Positions 47,785 to 58,088 of a DNA stretch of 64,000 bases are shown one piece after another (the stretch's first letter is position 1; every line of letters begins with the position of its first letter). The stretch covers positions 62,001 to 126,000 of the forward strand of contig JAGHQL010000044.1 in the NCBI GenBank assembly GCA_020080175.1, written 5' to 3'. The translations under genes were made by a program, and so were the position numbers. The notes below the pieces were generated by a model that saw nothing but the letters and a program-made list of their open reading frames with translations, had not been told where the DNA came from and made no database searches. The stretch is from Glutinoglossum americanum. Lineage: Eukaryota; Ascomycota; Geoglossomycetes; Geoglossales; Geoglossaceae.

Positions 47785-49568
47785 ATGCACCGTTGTCAAC
47801 AGGCTGATTGCTCTTCTGATGACAGTAATGGGTCTGATATCGAGAGCTACTTTGACACTGAAGATGAGAAGAATGACCCTAATACTAATCCAACTGATTT
47901 TGATATGGATGTCGAGGGAGATAACAGGGCAGACATATCGTGGCTTCTTGATGAGAACAAAGATTACCCACTAAAATACTATCTCAATCAAGAGGATGAG
48001 TTTGATGAGTCCGAGTACATAAATGAGGATTATAGCAACAACAGCTGCCTCCTCTTGAATTTCATCGAAGAATAGTTTTTTCAGTATGCTTTGTTCTATT
48101 TACTGTCTCCCATATATCAGATCGATCTAACCCACTTCCAGGTACTGTAAGTACACATGCAAGAATTTTGAACGGATGATGAGAGACATCTTGCTCTATG
48201 TTATTAATGCTTTCTTTAATTGACTACTTAATCAGTGTCAAGGGAAGGAAGGGAAGAGAGTTCGCGGTGTCCGGTCAGCCAATACCTTTGGGACATACTG
48301 GAAGGTCTTTTGACTTGTACATGAGAGGGTAACAGGCAAAAAGATTAGAGGAGAGATCAACAGAAAGATACATCAGGTAAGTCATATTTCATATACCTAT
48401 TGATCTTTTTATAAGGTAGGTGTCATAAATTACTAGTTCCGATACCTGGAAGGCATATTGGGTAGATTCTATTAAGACGATACTAAACTAGAGGAAGAAG
48501 GAGGGTATGGGATGTGCGAAAGTTATATACACATAAGCATAATACTGTATGGCCGCACAGTGCCAGCGAGTCATAGTCTTAACACTGAGGCTCCACGAGT
48601 TTTGCACTGAATATCAAGAGTTAGCCCTAGTACCATAGCCTATAGCAGGCTACACGTGAGTTATACGTAGGCCGCTATAGTTGTAACAGTAGGAGACTAA
48701 TTACTGATAAACGTTTGTATTATCTCTGCAGATCTTGAGGAAACTAATGAAGAAGCACAAGCTCATAAAGGGAAAACACGAAAAGACGGTAATGTACATC
48801 GAGGATCTCATAGAATACCTTCAGACTAACCTGACTACAATGAAGAAGTGATATACGTACGGCCAGTACCGAATTCAGCTTGCTCTATTCTGCCAGCTAG
48901 CTGGTTTCTTTGGAAATTACCCTCAAGTGCTTTTCAACCTCCGGTACCGGGACATCATTGTGACTCTGCTTCGGGACCCGAATAGTAGCCCACATTGGAT
49001 CTTAATAGAATTTACATGTAAGTTCATAAAGCAATTTCTTGAAGTAAAAGATATGTAAGTTTTATGCTCGTTCTTTTCTCCCAGTACGTCCTTTGTTCGT
49101 CTCCTGTTCGAAGTACTACTAACACGGATACTAGAAACAAATTTCCCTTTCCTGAGATCATCTTTGATCCCTCCCTCATTCTCAACCCATATATCTTTTT
49201 TCTAGGTCTCATCTTTGCCGACCGAGCCTTTGCAGCCCCAAATCTCATATCTGCTAGGCAATTAAGTAGACTGGATATTCGACCTGGCTATCAGCAGCTA
49301 GAATTGCTTCTAAAGCTGAGTATACTTGATGTCCCTGTCTTTCGAAAGTTGGTCAGGACAGGATATGGGTATGAGATCTCACCATACGAACCTCTATTAT
49401 ACGCAACTCTATTATCGCTGATGAAGGTAATTGACATCATCGCTGGGTTCCTCCAACCCATACGTTTATACTGTCTCTGCTATGGCATAGGTAATGAGTT
49501 TAATTAGAGTAGTATATACCATCTATTTCCAAATCTATCTCCTTAGTGGAGACATGCTAATAGCCCAC

Positions 49569-49902
49569 TGTCAGGTCCTAGAAGGGTGCCGCGGGCGCTC
49601 GAGGCTCGAGGGGGTCGTTCAGGAGGTCGTCCGTGGGCTCGCGAATGAGTTCTCGAGCTCGAATAGGTGTCACGGCGTGGCAGGAGGTCCGGTGGGATGT
49701 CAGAAGCAGATAGACTGAGTAGGGAGATGGATATACGGCCACCGGGTGGCTTCTATTAGATGAACTATATACAAGAGGTGTATTGACCGATAGAGATTGA
49801 AGAATCAACTCTGTCGGTCAGAAAAGGAGGTTGAGAGCTTGGCTTAAGCACAGACCCTATACTGATCTAAGCTTACAAGCCCTGTCTTTATGTGCCGTGA
49901 CA
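49569..49902 (+). mobile_element. Solo LTR, family 2, copy A
   Basis: A 334-bp LTR, TGTCAGGTCC...GCCGTGACA, with the perfect 5-bp duplication CCCAC (49564-49568 and 49903-49907). It lies inside the DUF3435 fossil. It keeps GC-rich stretches and looks like the youngest of the three copies. The small frames in it are not genes. Confidence 0.92.
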
Positions 49903-50515
49903 CCCACGAACAGGTGATGTAAGCGATGCTCTCCAAAATATGATGCTGCAGCATGCAAATATCAACACTTTTATCAAGTACTACCTCCCAAAGTGGGTCA
50001 CTACTGATGTCTGGGCTATCGTATTTAGTTACGAGCTTCAGAAGGATCTGATGTAGGCTGCCTGTCGCATGACGTGATGGATCGATCCCAACCGCCTACA
50101 AAACCTCATACACGAGCAGTTTCAGTCCATTGATAAATACTGCTGACTTCGTCAACTCCTTGCACAGTGCGTAAAGTGGAACTGTCGCTTCAAGGGTGTG
50201 GCCACGAAACAGCCTAGGTATGGAAGTCTTAGTAGTGACATTATTAATTTGAAGCAGCGATTAAGGGCCGCACTACTTAAAAAGCTCTGAGATCAGTGAA
50301 ATGTAGAGAACCCTATAAACGAGGTTAAGCTGCAGCTCTCTGAGTTGAAGTTCAGTAATAACCAGGATACCAAAGTGCAAGTGGTCGATAAGATGCTGCT
50401 AATATAGAAGCGCTTGGTTAAGACAGTCATGATCATGCCAGGTACGATAGTGGAGGAGGAGTTCCATCAGCGCAATACTACAATCGACACCGTCGCTACC
50501 TACTGCCACTTTCAG

Positions 50516-50848
50516 TGTCACAGCACATAAAGACAGGGCTTGTAAGCTTAGATCAGTATAGGGTCTGTACTTAAGCCAAGCTCTCAAGCTCCTTTTCTGA
50601 CCGACAGAGTTGATTCTTCAATCTCTATCAGTCAACACACCTCTTGTATATAGTTCATCTAATAGAAGCTACCTGGTGGCCCATATTCATCCACCTACTC
50701 AGCCTACCTGCCTCTGACATCCCGCCGGGCATCTTGCCGAGCCGTGACACCCCTTCAAGCTTGAGAACTCATTCGTGAGTTCACGGACGATCTCCTGAAC
50801 GACCCCCTCGACCCTTGAGCGCTCGCGGCACCCCCCTAGAACCTGACA
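50516..50848 (-). mobile_element. Solo LTR, family 2, copy B
   Basis: A 333-bp inverse-oriented copy, plus-strand ends TGTCACAGC and ACCTGACA, also inside the DUF3435 fossil. Flanks TTCAG and TCTAG agree at three of five bases and differ only by transitions, compatible with an aged duplication. Confidence 0.88.
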
Positions 50849-51459
50849 TCTAGGAAGATGAAGCTATTGCCATGCCACGTAGGAGGCCACTGACTCAGGT
50901 CAAAAGAGTTTGCCCATAGCTGGTGGCAGCAGATACCGAGAAGCAAGCACTGAGCGCTACTATATTACTGGTGTTCACAGAAAAGAGACCTACCATCTAT
51001 TTTATATGCTTAGGAGAGGTAAGTTTGCTGTTCGAGAAACAACTATATTCATTTGCGAGTTTAGGAGACCTGACCAAGCACTTTAAGTGGAAACATTTGT
51101 CCAACATTAGAGAAGATAATTGAATTGGATGCAAGATCTATCGGATATCCTTGAAGCACAAGATGCATCTCTAGAATTATACAGTAAGGATTCATAGGAC
51201 AGTTTCTTGACTTTAAGTAGGTTTGAAATTCTCGGTCTGCTAGTCCAAGTCAACTTTAGCTTTATATAATGTTATACGATATCTTAGATAGGAAGGACAT
51301 AAGATGTATTTGGAGACTATTTCTTTATACTTACAAATAAAATATTGTAGCACGCAATTCCATATTTAAAATAAATTTTCCATAACCTGTGCTACCTCTA
51401 ATCTCCCCAATACGTAAGCTTTACATTTGCCCTTTCTATTACTACACAGTATTCTATTA

Positions 51460-51794
51460 TGTCAGGCTCTAGGGGGGGTGCCGCGGGCACTCGAGGCTCA
51501 AGAGAGTTGTTCAGAAGGTCGTTCATGAACTCATGAATGAGTTCTCAGTCTTGAATAAGTGTTACGGCTGGGCAGGAGGTCCGGCGGGATGTCAGAAGTA
51601 GATAAGTTGAGTAGAAGGATGGATATGAGGTCACTAGGTGACTTCTATTAGATGAATTATATACAAGAGGTGTGTTGACTGATAGAAATTGAAGAATCAA
51701 CTCTGTCAGTCAGAAAAGGAGCTTGAGAGCTTGGCTTAAGTACAGACCCTATACTGATCTAAGCTTACAAGCCCTGTCTTTATATGCCATGACA
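51460..51794 (+). mobile_element. Solo LTR, family 2, copy C
   Basis: A 335-bp copy, TGTCAGGCTC...GCCATGACA, just downstream of the DUF3435 fossil. Flanks (TATTA and GTTCT) do not form a duplication, so it may derive from recombination between copies or its flank was lost. Confidence 0.85.
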
Positions 51795-53085
51795 GTTCTA
51801 GCAGGTAGGAAATATAAAAAACTGATTATCAACCTCTAAGCGGGAGGCTAGTAAGTTATATATATACACAACAGCAAATGCATAATAGTTAGAAGATTGT
51901 ATTGCATATAGATAAAATATTATCAGTGTCATATGAGCTAATTACTTAGCCACGAAGGCTCAGTGACCTCACTAGGTAACTGACCATAGGTTATAACATT
52001 ATTAGGCAAAGTTTTCTATACTACCTTTAAGTATTTCTCTACCTTCTATATGTTTTTCTTTAACTTTCCTCTACTATATATAATGTCTGAAAATATCTTT
52101 AAAGCTAGATACTTCATTGCATACTATATATTTTTAATAGAATTTAAATTTGAACTACAAGAAAGCTAATCTATACTCTATATATTTTACTTTTTAAACC
52201 AGTTTTTAACTTTTTGTATAGTATGAATCTAGGTATTGTCTTGCATAATATATATATTATTAATAATATATTGTACATGTGTATCAAGTACTTCAATATA
52301 AAAGTTAGTAAAGAATTTATTTTTTTTGACTCAAAGTTATAGTTCATTATATATAGAAGTATCTTATTTCTATTTTTTCAAAATACAGCTCATACTATTA
52401 TACATAAATCTTTTCCTTTTTTATATATTATAATATATAATAGTTTTCATTTGTTATTATGATCTCTAAATACCTATTCAATCAATTTACCACATCTTTT
52501 CTCTATAGAACATTCATTACTCCATATGTATATTTTCTATTCTTTTACTCTCCAATGTACTTGACACTTGTATCAAAAAAGTCTTTTAGCTGTATGTATC
52601 TTTATAAGTTCAAGTCATTTCTTTGTATACTAGTGGTGAAGACCATACTTATGTACAAGTCGTTTAATGGTAGAGTTGCTTATTTTAATACCACTTTCTG
52701 TTCAATGATTATCAAAAGTAGATTTTGAAAATAATTATAAATTGCAAAGTATAAGTCTTTTATCTTGATCAGTATAGGTAGAAGGATGGCTACTGTGAGA
52801 TCCTGACTCTCCTTTTAGTCTTGCATAGTCTTGTGTGATAGACCCTCTTACTGCTTTTTTAGAAACATCATATCGTGCCTAAATTTTAGTAGACGATGTA
52901 TCTCTATTGGCTGTATCAACAATCTTCCTATACATATAGAGAGTTAAGTCTTTCCCTCGAAGTCAATTGGTACTAGTAGCACGCAATGGAGTATACTGTG
53001 GTAATATAATTATAATGTTAAATAAATAAAATGAATAAATGACAAATACGAAAAGTCATGTATTTACGCGTTCTGGCCCTTACAT
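51795..53085. other. AT-rich flank with the second direct repeat
   Basis: Bases about 51940-52003 (CTAATTACTTAGCCAC...GTTATAACATT) match 47360-47428 in direct orientation, with differences that are nearly all transitions. The rest up to 53085 is AT-rich, non-coding and probably RIP-mutated; the frame at 52459-52728 has a low-complexity, Phe/Tyr-rich composition and is not believed. Confidence 0.5.
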
Positions 53086-53489
53086 ATGGTCGTTTATTGT
53101 ATCTGTCTCGATGTGTTTTCAAACTCCGTAGAGACGACATGCTGTCATGCCTTCTGCGCCGATTGCCTACTTTCAGCAATGAAGATATCGCCCACCTGTT
53201 CTCTTGACCAGAGTCCTCTCCTGCAACCTTCTGGTCTGCTGATCACCGAGCCTTTTCCTCTTAACTACCCTAATGACAATCCTGAAATATGAGTTTTACA
53301 CGAGATGCAGGCATATACTAAATGTGGAGTATTTTTTCATGTTAAGGGCTCGGTGAAGCAAGCCTTGAAAGAGTTGAGGGTGTGGTGTCCCTTTTGTGAA
53401 TCAGAGGGGTATATGATTGAACTGCTAAAGCATGTATGGGAAATACAGACTCATATTACAGAGATGCAATATGGAAAACCCATCCGTCA

Positions 53490-53498
53490 AAGAATTAT
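53490..53498. repeat. Left 9-bp target duplication of the Mutator-like element
   Basis: AAGAATTAT, repeated exactly at 55654-55662 on the other side of the element. Confidence 0.92.
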
Positions 53499-55653
53499 GA
53501 GTGAAAGAATAATATACCCTATATTTTATACGTAAAGAACTATCTACCCTGTAATTAAATTTAAAAAACTATATACTCATACCGCACACCCTTTGTTTAT
53601 TGATGAGGGTGATAACAAGTCTGAGCGTTATGCCCAGACTCTCCACAGGTTCCATACCTGTAGACGAGGTGCTCCTTGGAAAGCACATCTGTACCCATAT
53701 CTTGCCTCGTCAGCCCTTGAGGTGCTCGAGCATCTTCTGTCTAGATCCGTTCCTTCTTCGGTCGCCCTCGAGGCACTCTTGTCACTGGAGAGTTGCACTT
53801 CTCATCGGTCAGCTCAAGCCTGACAATATTGACTGCTGGAAGATTGGTGGCATATGTCGCTGCCCACGTTACTGTCGACAGTGATGCAGGGAGGAAGGTC
53901 TCAAACATATGTTCTTGCATAAAGATACAGGTCATGGTATGGCTACAGGGAATGTCATTGGCCTGGTATTGTCGACAGGAGTAGGTTCTATCACGGAGGC
54001 TGATGATGTGAATATCGTTATTTGCTTGGATCACTCATCCTTTATCGAATGACAAGAGTTGAGCCTGTCAGTAGGTAGTTAGTATAGTATAGAATAGATA
54101 GAAATTGACTTACTCGATTACTCTGTGCCCATTTTCTCCCTTCTTGTACTACTGTAATGACAAATGAGGTATATTGTATACCAGTCGTAATAGCTTGTAG
54201 CGCCTCTGTGTAGCATTGCGAATGTAGCTGCATTGTATGATGCCAAATCGTATCGAGAAGCTCAATAATATTGAGCTCTTAGTCAAGTTTGAAAATATTA
54301 TTTAGACTCTCAATGATATTACTAGTATTGTGACCATACCGACGACTAGGAAAGTATGACTCCGACCAGAGTTGTGGGTCGACATTGCAGAGATACTCCT
54401 CTGCCTTTTTCTTGACCTCTCTGATCTTCACCAGCATTGCCTCAAAAGCAGTAGATGTGCGTACTTGTACTGCCTACCAAAAGAGTGCCGACAGGTCTTG
54501 CCCGAAGTATTTTGTAAAATTCTCCTTCAGGTGATGACAGTAGTAAGCTCTTGTCACTTGATTTCTGAGCACCTACTCTGCCTCAAGTAGGCCTTTGTCT
54601 CTGTCAGAAACTAACGTATAGGCCTCTGTTGAGACTTCTGGTAAAGCCCACTGGAGATGGCGGAAAAACCACTCCCAAGAGTTGCGGTTCTCCGATTCTA
54701 CTACCCTCTAAGTAAGCAGGAGATTGCGACCATCAGCGTCGATACCAATGGCAAGAAGAAGAGTAAGAATGAAACGAGCCTTTAGAAAGATCCTGTCAAT
54801 GGCAAGGAATCGTCGACAGAGGTAGAAAGAAGCACGCAATTGCATAGGGCAGATGAAAAAGTAGCCAAAGCTCTGAGAGACCAGATTTATAGGATCTATA
54901 GCAAGATCCAGATAAACATCTAGAGCTAAGGCTTCCAAACGCTGTCGGTACGCTGGTAACAGCTGAAAGCTATACCGCTGTACTCCGATGCTCCTATTGA
55001 GGAGTCGGAGGCAACAGAGTTAAGTTACCTTGTAGCTTACCTCTTCACCAAAGTGGACTCGAAGGCAGTCAATAATTGCCTTTAGAGGGGTAGCTTTCGT
55101 CACGTAGAGGTGACGAGACACTGCCTCGTCTAGCCAGGCAGTACTACTGGCAGCACGAAACTTGTCAACACCAGTGCTGAGGCACTGATGAGTACTTTCA
55201 ACAATAGAGAGAACTAGCAATCCCTCCTGGTTCCTTCATACCTGACATTTCCAGGGACAGCTCGCCATTGCACACGTAAAGGTAGCTAAATTCAGCTCTT
55301 TTTTGGGCGTTCGAAAGGAGAATTTATCCTTAACCGCCCAGTTGTTGAGGGCACGGTGGAGGTCCGACCAGCAGGTATACTCTGTGCTATCGAGAGGCAC
55401 AGCAAGTTCACTAACAGCAGCCATGAGGTGTCGACAATGGAGTGGTGATGATGAGGTGGTGATGACGGGGTCGATGACAGCGAGATTGATGACAACAAGG
55501 GCAGCAGCGATGTCAAATTCAGTGATATCCTGTAGAGCAGTCAGTAATTGAATGCGTCGCGTCACATGGAATGAGGTATATAGTTCTTTAATTTTACTTA
55601 CAGGGTATATTATTCTTTTACTAGCGAATACAGGGTATATCGTTCTTTCGCCC
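53499..55653 (-). mobile_element. Mutator-like DNA transposon (MULE), 2155 bp
   Basis: Terminal inverted repeats of about 90 bp: the left end begins GAGTGAAAGAATAATATACC, the right end read inward begins GGGCGAAAGAACGATATACC, and both go on with TACCCTGTAA and AAGAACTATATAC phrases. The flanking duplication AAGAATTAT is 9 bp, the length typical of Mutator elements. It encodes a decayed MULE transposase on the minus strand. Confidence 0.92.
53741..55561 (-). pseudogene. MULE transposase, decayed
   Basis: In order on the minus strand: an N-terminal DNA-binding-like part (CWSDLHRALNNWAVKDKFSF, CAMASCPWKCQV); the MULE catalytic core with RRFLAIDRIFLKARFILTLL and GIDADGRNLLLT (first acidic residue in AID); LPEVSTEAYTLVSDRDKGLL (second acidic); and YGHNTSNIIESLNNIFK. 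A SWIM zinc finger follows near the end, YSCRQYQANDIPCSHTMTC, and GRPKK. Several in-frame stops interrupt it, so it cannot make an active transposase. Length before decay would be near 600 residues, usual for the family. Confidence 0.88.
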
Positions 55654-55960
55654 AAGAATTATTCCTCTCTCCGAGGGGCGTGACACAAAAACCCATGGGT
55701 CGACTCCCCTACCTACCACCCGCCCTGTTGTCCGACCTCCTCCCCCCGCAGCCGCTGTCCCCATAGCCAGCCTCACCAACCCCACTAGGGACCTCATCCG
55801 CACGACTGCGCGACTCGTCCATGCAGTACCTTATCGAGCTTGCCGTGCTGTTGCGGACGCGTGCGGCCAGAGCCAACAGCGGCTGAGAGTCCGACCGGCC
55901 TCAGTATTCAACGCCTCAAAGACAGGATGCCTCCAGTAACGGCGTCGTTGTGGGTAGCGG

Positions 55961-56554
55961 CCGAAACATGTGTAGACCGATGGATCCATGTTTGGCACTC
56001 TATCGGTCAAAGTCACTTTGTACTTAGCTTCTAACATGCTGTTCGTAGTTGCTGAAATTGAAGACGATTGCCCACTTTCACCCAGCTTGCGTGGGCATAG
56101 GGCGGCACTGCTCACCCACCCAAACGGGGTGAGCTTGCCACGGGTTTCTGTTATCTTGGCGATAAAAGAAAAGATCAAACCGCGGCGTACTCACGTCTGC
56201 CTCACCCAGCTGCTGCCACTTTAAAAGGTGAGCAGGGTGAGCCTAGGTGATGCTCACCCTGAGCTTGCGCGAGCACATCCCACCATTTTATCCTCCAAAC
56301 AGCCGAGCGAGTTTTGAGCAGAAATGAACCTAGTTCTAGAAATAAAGGTTAACAGGTCCCCTTTCTGTTGCAGTCTTCAGTCAGCCTTGCGGGAAAAAAA
56401 ATTTTTTATCCACATAATGGTAATTTCCGCAGAAAGCAAAGTGACGATGACTTTTTGGTCACAACTGTAGATGGGTTCTGTTGAGTGCTTGTCACAGGCG
56501 GCCATCGTGTACGAGACCCGACCACATCAAAATTTCACCCTGATTGTTCCTGCC
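55961..56554. other. Intergenic with GGTGAGC hairpins
   Basis: Two perfect short hairpins: GCTCACCC/GGGTGAGC at 56110-56134 and AGGGTGAGC/GCTCACCCT at 56234-56260. Related GGTGAGC phrases repeat between them. They may be the ends of a small GC-rich element. A short A-run lies near 56394. Confidence 0.45.
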
Positions 56555-57898
56555 TTATACTTCACCATCCATGCCATCCTCTCGCTCCCTATGCCGACTG
56601 CGCACCATATGAATAAGAGCGAGGAAAGCTTCCCAAATCAACTTTGCCCAGACGGAAAAGGCGAGAAACTGACCAAAACCCCACGAGTTATCACCCCAAG
56701 GTTTTCCACCTAGCTCATACCACTGTCGATACGTCTCTCTCAAGCGTACCGCTCGATGCAGTGTGGCGACTCCGGAAATGTACAACGAGAGGTAGATGAC
56801 CAGTACGACTACTCTGAGTATGTTACCCCACGTCTTCTTCCATGCCCTCCGCCCCCCTCGTATCAAACGGATTCCCGTTTCTAGATATGAATAGGCAAGG
56901 AACGTGAGAAACGTTATCATACTGAACATATGCAATGTGTCCCGTTGGAAGACCGTACGCTGGAATTCTTGCAGCTGAGCAATTTTGAGGCAGTCTACCC
57001 CAAGAGTGTCATAAAATGGGCGCGCAGATTGTGCGATCATCCTCTCTCTTCGCGGGACTGAGTATCCCGATAGGCCTGCGAAGAGTGCCACTGCCGGAAA
57101 TGTAGCAAACAAACGCACTGTAGATTGTCGAGTGTATCTTCCGATTAAGCTGTATGCCATTACAAGACCACCAAGGCTTAATTCGCATAGGAGATTAAGG
57201 AAAACGTTCTGGAAAATCTGCGCTTCATTGTTGCTACTCCAGGCCAAACTCGCAATTCCAATGAAGGTGCTGACGATTAGACAAGTGTCGAAGAAACTAC
57301 TGAAAATGGATTTAAGTGGCTTGGGACAATAGTCGATGCTGGCATCTTGTGGGTCCCCTGGTATCATCCAGTCGGCGAGGGAATAGAGAGTATTGATAAT
57401 AATTTGAATTCGTTTAAAATAACGGTCGGTTCGGGGACGGTCTGGATTCCACGATTCCTTAATCCAGAGAGCCAAGGGGTAGATTGGACATAGCACCATA
57501 GCTATAATAAGTTGTATCACGTATGTGATAAAAACCTATAGATACCAGGTCAGTATCGATTCCAATGTCCAGAGCACTGCAAGTAACCAATATCTTACTC
57601 CAATTCCCAAAAAATCGGCATTCCCAGATCCAAATGGAAGTAAACAAATATTGTGGCATTTCATAAATTCGTCTCGGAATGGATTCCCTGCTTGTCCGCT
57701 GACATTTGTCCAATTCACCTCTGGATGTTGGCGGCTATAGGCTTCAAACGAAGCATTGGCGGCGGTTGTGTCGCGGACGTCTGCGCAATGAATAAAGAAC
57801 GATGCGGGCAGGTGTTGGGGAACGAGCTCGTTAGAATTAGACTGAGCAGCAACGGCCTCGAGAATAAGGCAGGTTAGACCGGCTTGTCGGATACGCAT
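56555..57898 (-). CDS. Polytopic membrane protein with signal peptide, 426 residues
   Basis: Exon 1 is 57898-57599 and exon 2 is 57535-56555; the 63-nt intron (GTAAGA donor, CTGAC branch, TATAG acceptor) is in phase and removes an in-frame TAG. The N-terminus is a signal sequence (MRIRQAGLTCLILEAVAAQS), followed by a lumenal domain of about 75 residues with three Cys. The remainder has about six to seven hydrophobic segments, e.g. IQLIIAMVLCPIYPLALW, LLCELSLGGLVMAYSLIG, FATFPAVALFAGLSGYSV and LRVVVLVIYLSLYISGVATL. The tail is basic (MVRSRHREREDG). I do not recognise the family; it resembles uncharacterised fungal integral membrane proteins. A Tc1/mariner element lies 190 bases upstream. Confidence 0.75.
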
Positions 57899-58088
57899 TC
57901 TGGGGACCGGCGGGGGAGAACCAGGATAGCAAACTATTACCGATCATAGTGGCACCTCTACATCTTCTATCTTCTATAGTACTGTCAACTACTGTATCTA
58001 ATTCCTTATCGTAAAAAACTGGTCACGTGCTAACCCATCAAATAAATATTTCAATTCAGTCCGCAACCTCATCCATATCCGTATCCTA
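57899..58088. promoter_or_regulatory. Promoter region of the membrane protein gene
   Basis: 190 bases between the start codon and the Tc1/mariner element, including AT-rich runs. The element's insertion must have displaced any upstream control sites by 1.5 kb. Confidence 0.4.

Larger units (their letters stand above)
47785..51210 (+). pseudogene. Decayed DUF3435 tyrosine recombinase (Starship-captain superfamily)
   Basis: Starts with an acidic N-terminus (DIESYFDTEDEKNDPN, YLNQEDEFDESEYINEDYSN) typical of DUF3435 proteins. Recognisable core phrases follow: YRIQLALFCQLAGFFGNYPQ and LRYRDIIVTLLRDP; then FPEIIFDPSLI, GLIFADRAFAAPNL and SRLDIRPGYQQLEL. After an LTR come LQNMMLQHANINTFIKYYLP and, near the end, EKRPTIYFICLG and YSFASLGDLTKHFKWKHLSN, a C2H2-like zinc finger. 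DUF3435 proteins are YR-type recombinases; one branch drives Starship giant transposons, others are solo elements. The copy has many stops and is split by two solo LTRs (49569 and 50516), so it is dead. No cargo genes or captain-type surroundings are seen. Confidence 0.85.
53086..55960 (+). pseudogene. RING/TRAF-like gene interrupted by a Mutator-like element
   Basis: The left part (53086-53498) starts with a degenerate RING finger: CCHAFCADCLLSAMKISPTC followed by SLDQSPLL, the usual end of a RING of an E3 ubiquitin ligase, though the first CxxC pair is imperfect. After one frame change it continues with KELRVWCPFCESEGYMIELL, a TRAF-type zinc-finger start. At 53498 the reading frame meets the transposon. 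Beyond the element, from 55654, the same frame goes on in a Pro/Arg-rich stretch (IPLSEGRDTKTHGSTPLP) up to a stop near 55958. The gene is therefore a disrupted host or amplified gene; its intact relatives are unknown to me. Confidence 0.6.

Noticed and set aside
47785-51210. A complete Starship giant transposon
   Set aside because: Only the decayed recombinase is visible; no cargo genes and no captain-type boundaries could be shown in the window.
51455-51799. Target duplication around the third family 2 LTR
   Set aside because: The flanks TATTA and GTTCT do not match.
57536-57538. In-frame TAG between the two halves of the membrane protein gene, suggesting read-through or a pseudogene
   Set aside because: A 63-nt intron with GTAAGA donor, CTGAC branch and TATAG acceptor spans the stop and keeps the frame, so the gene is intact.
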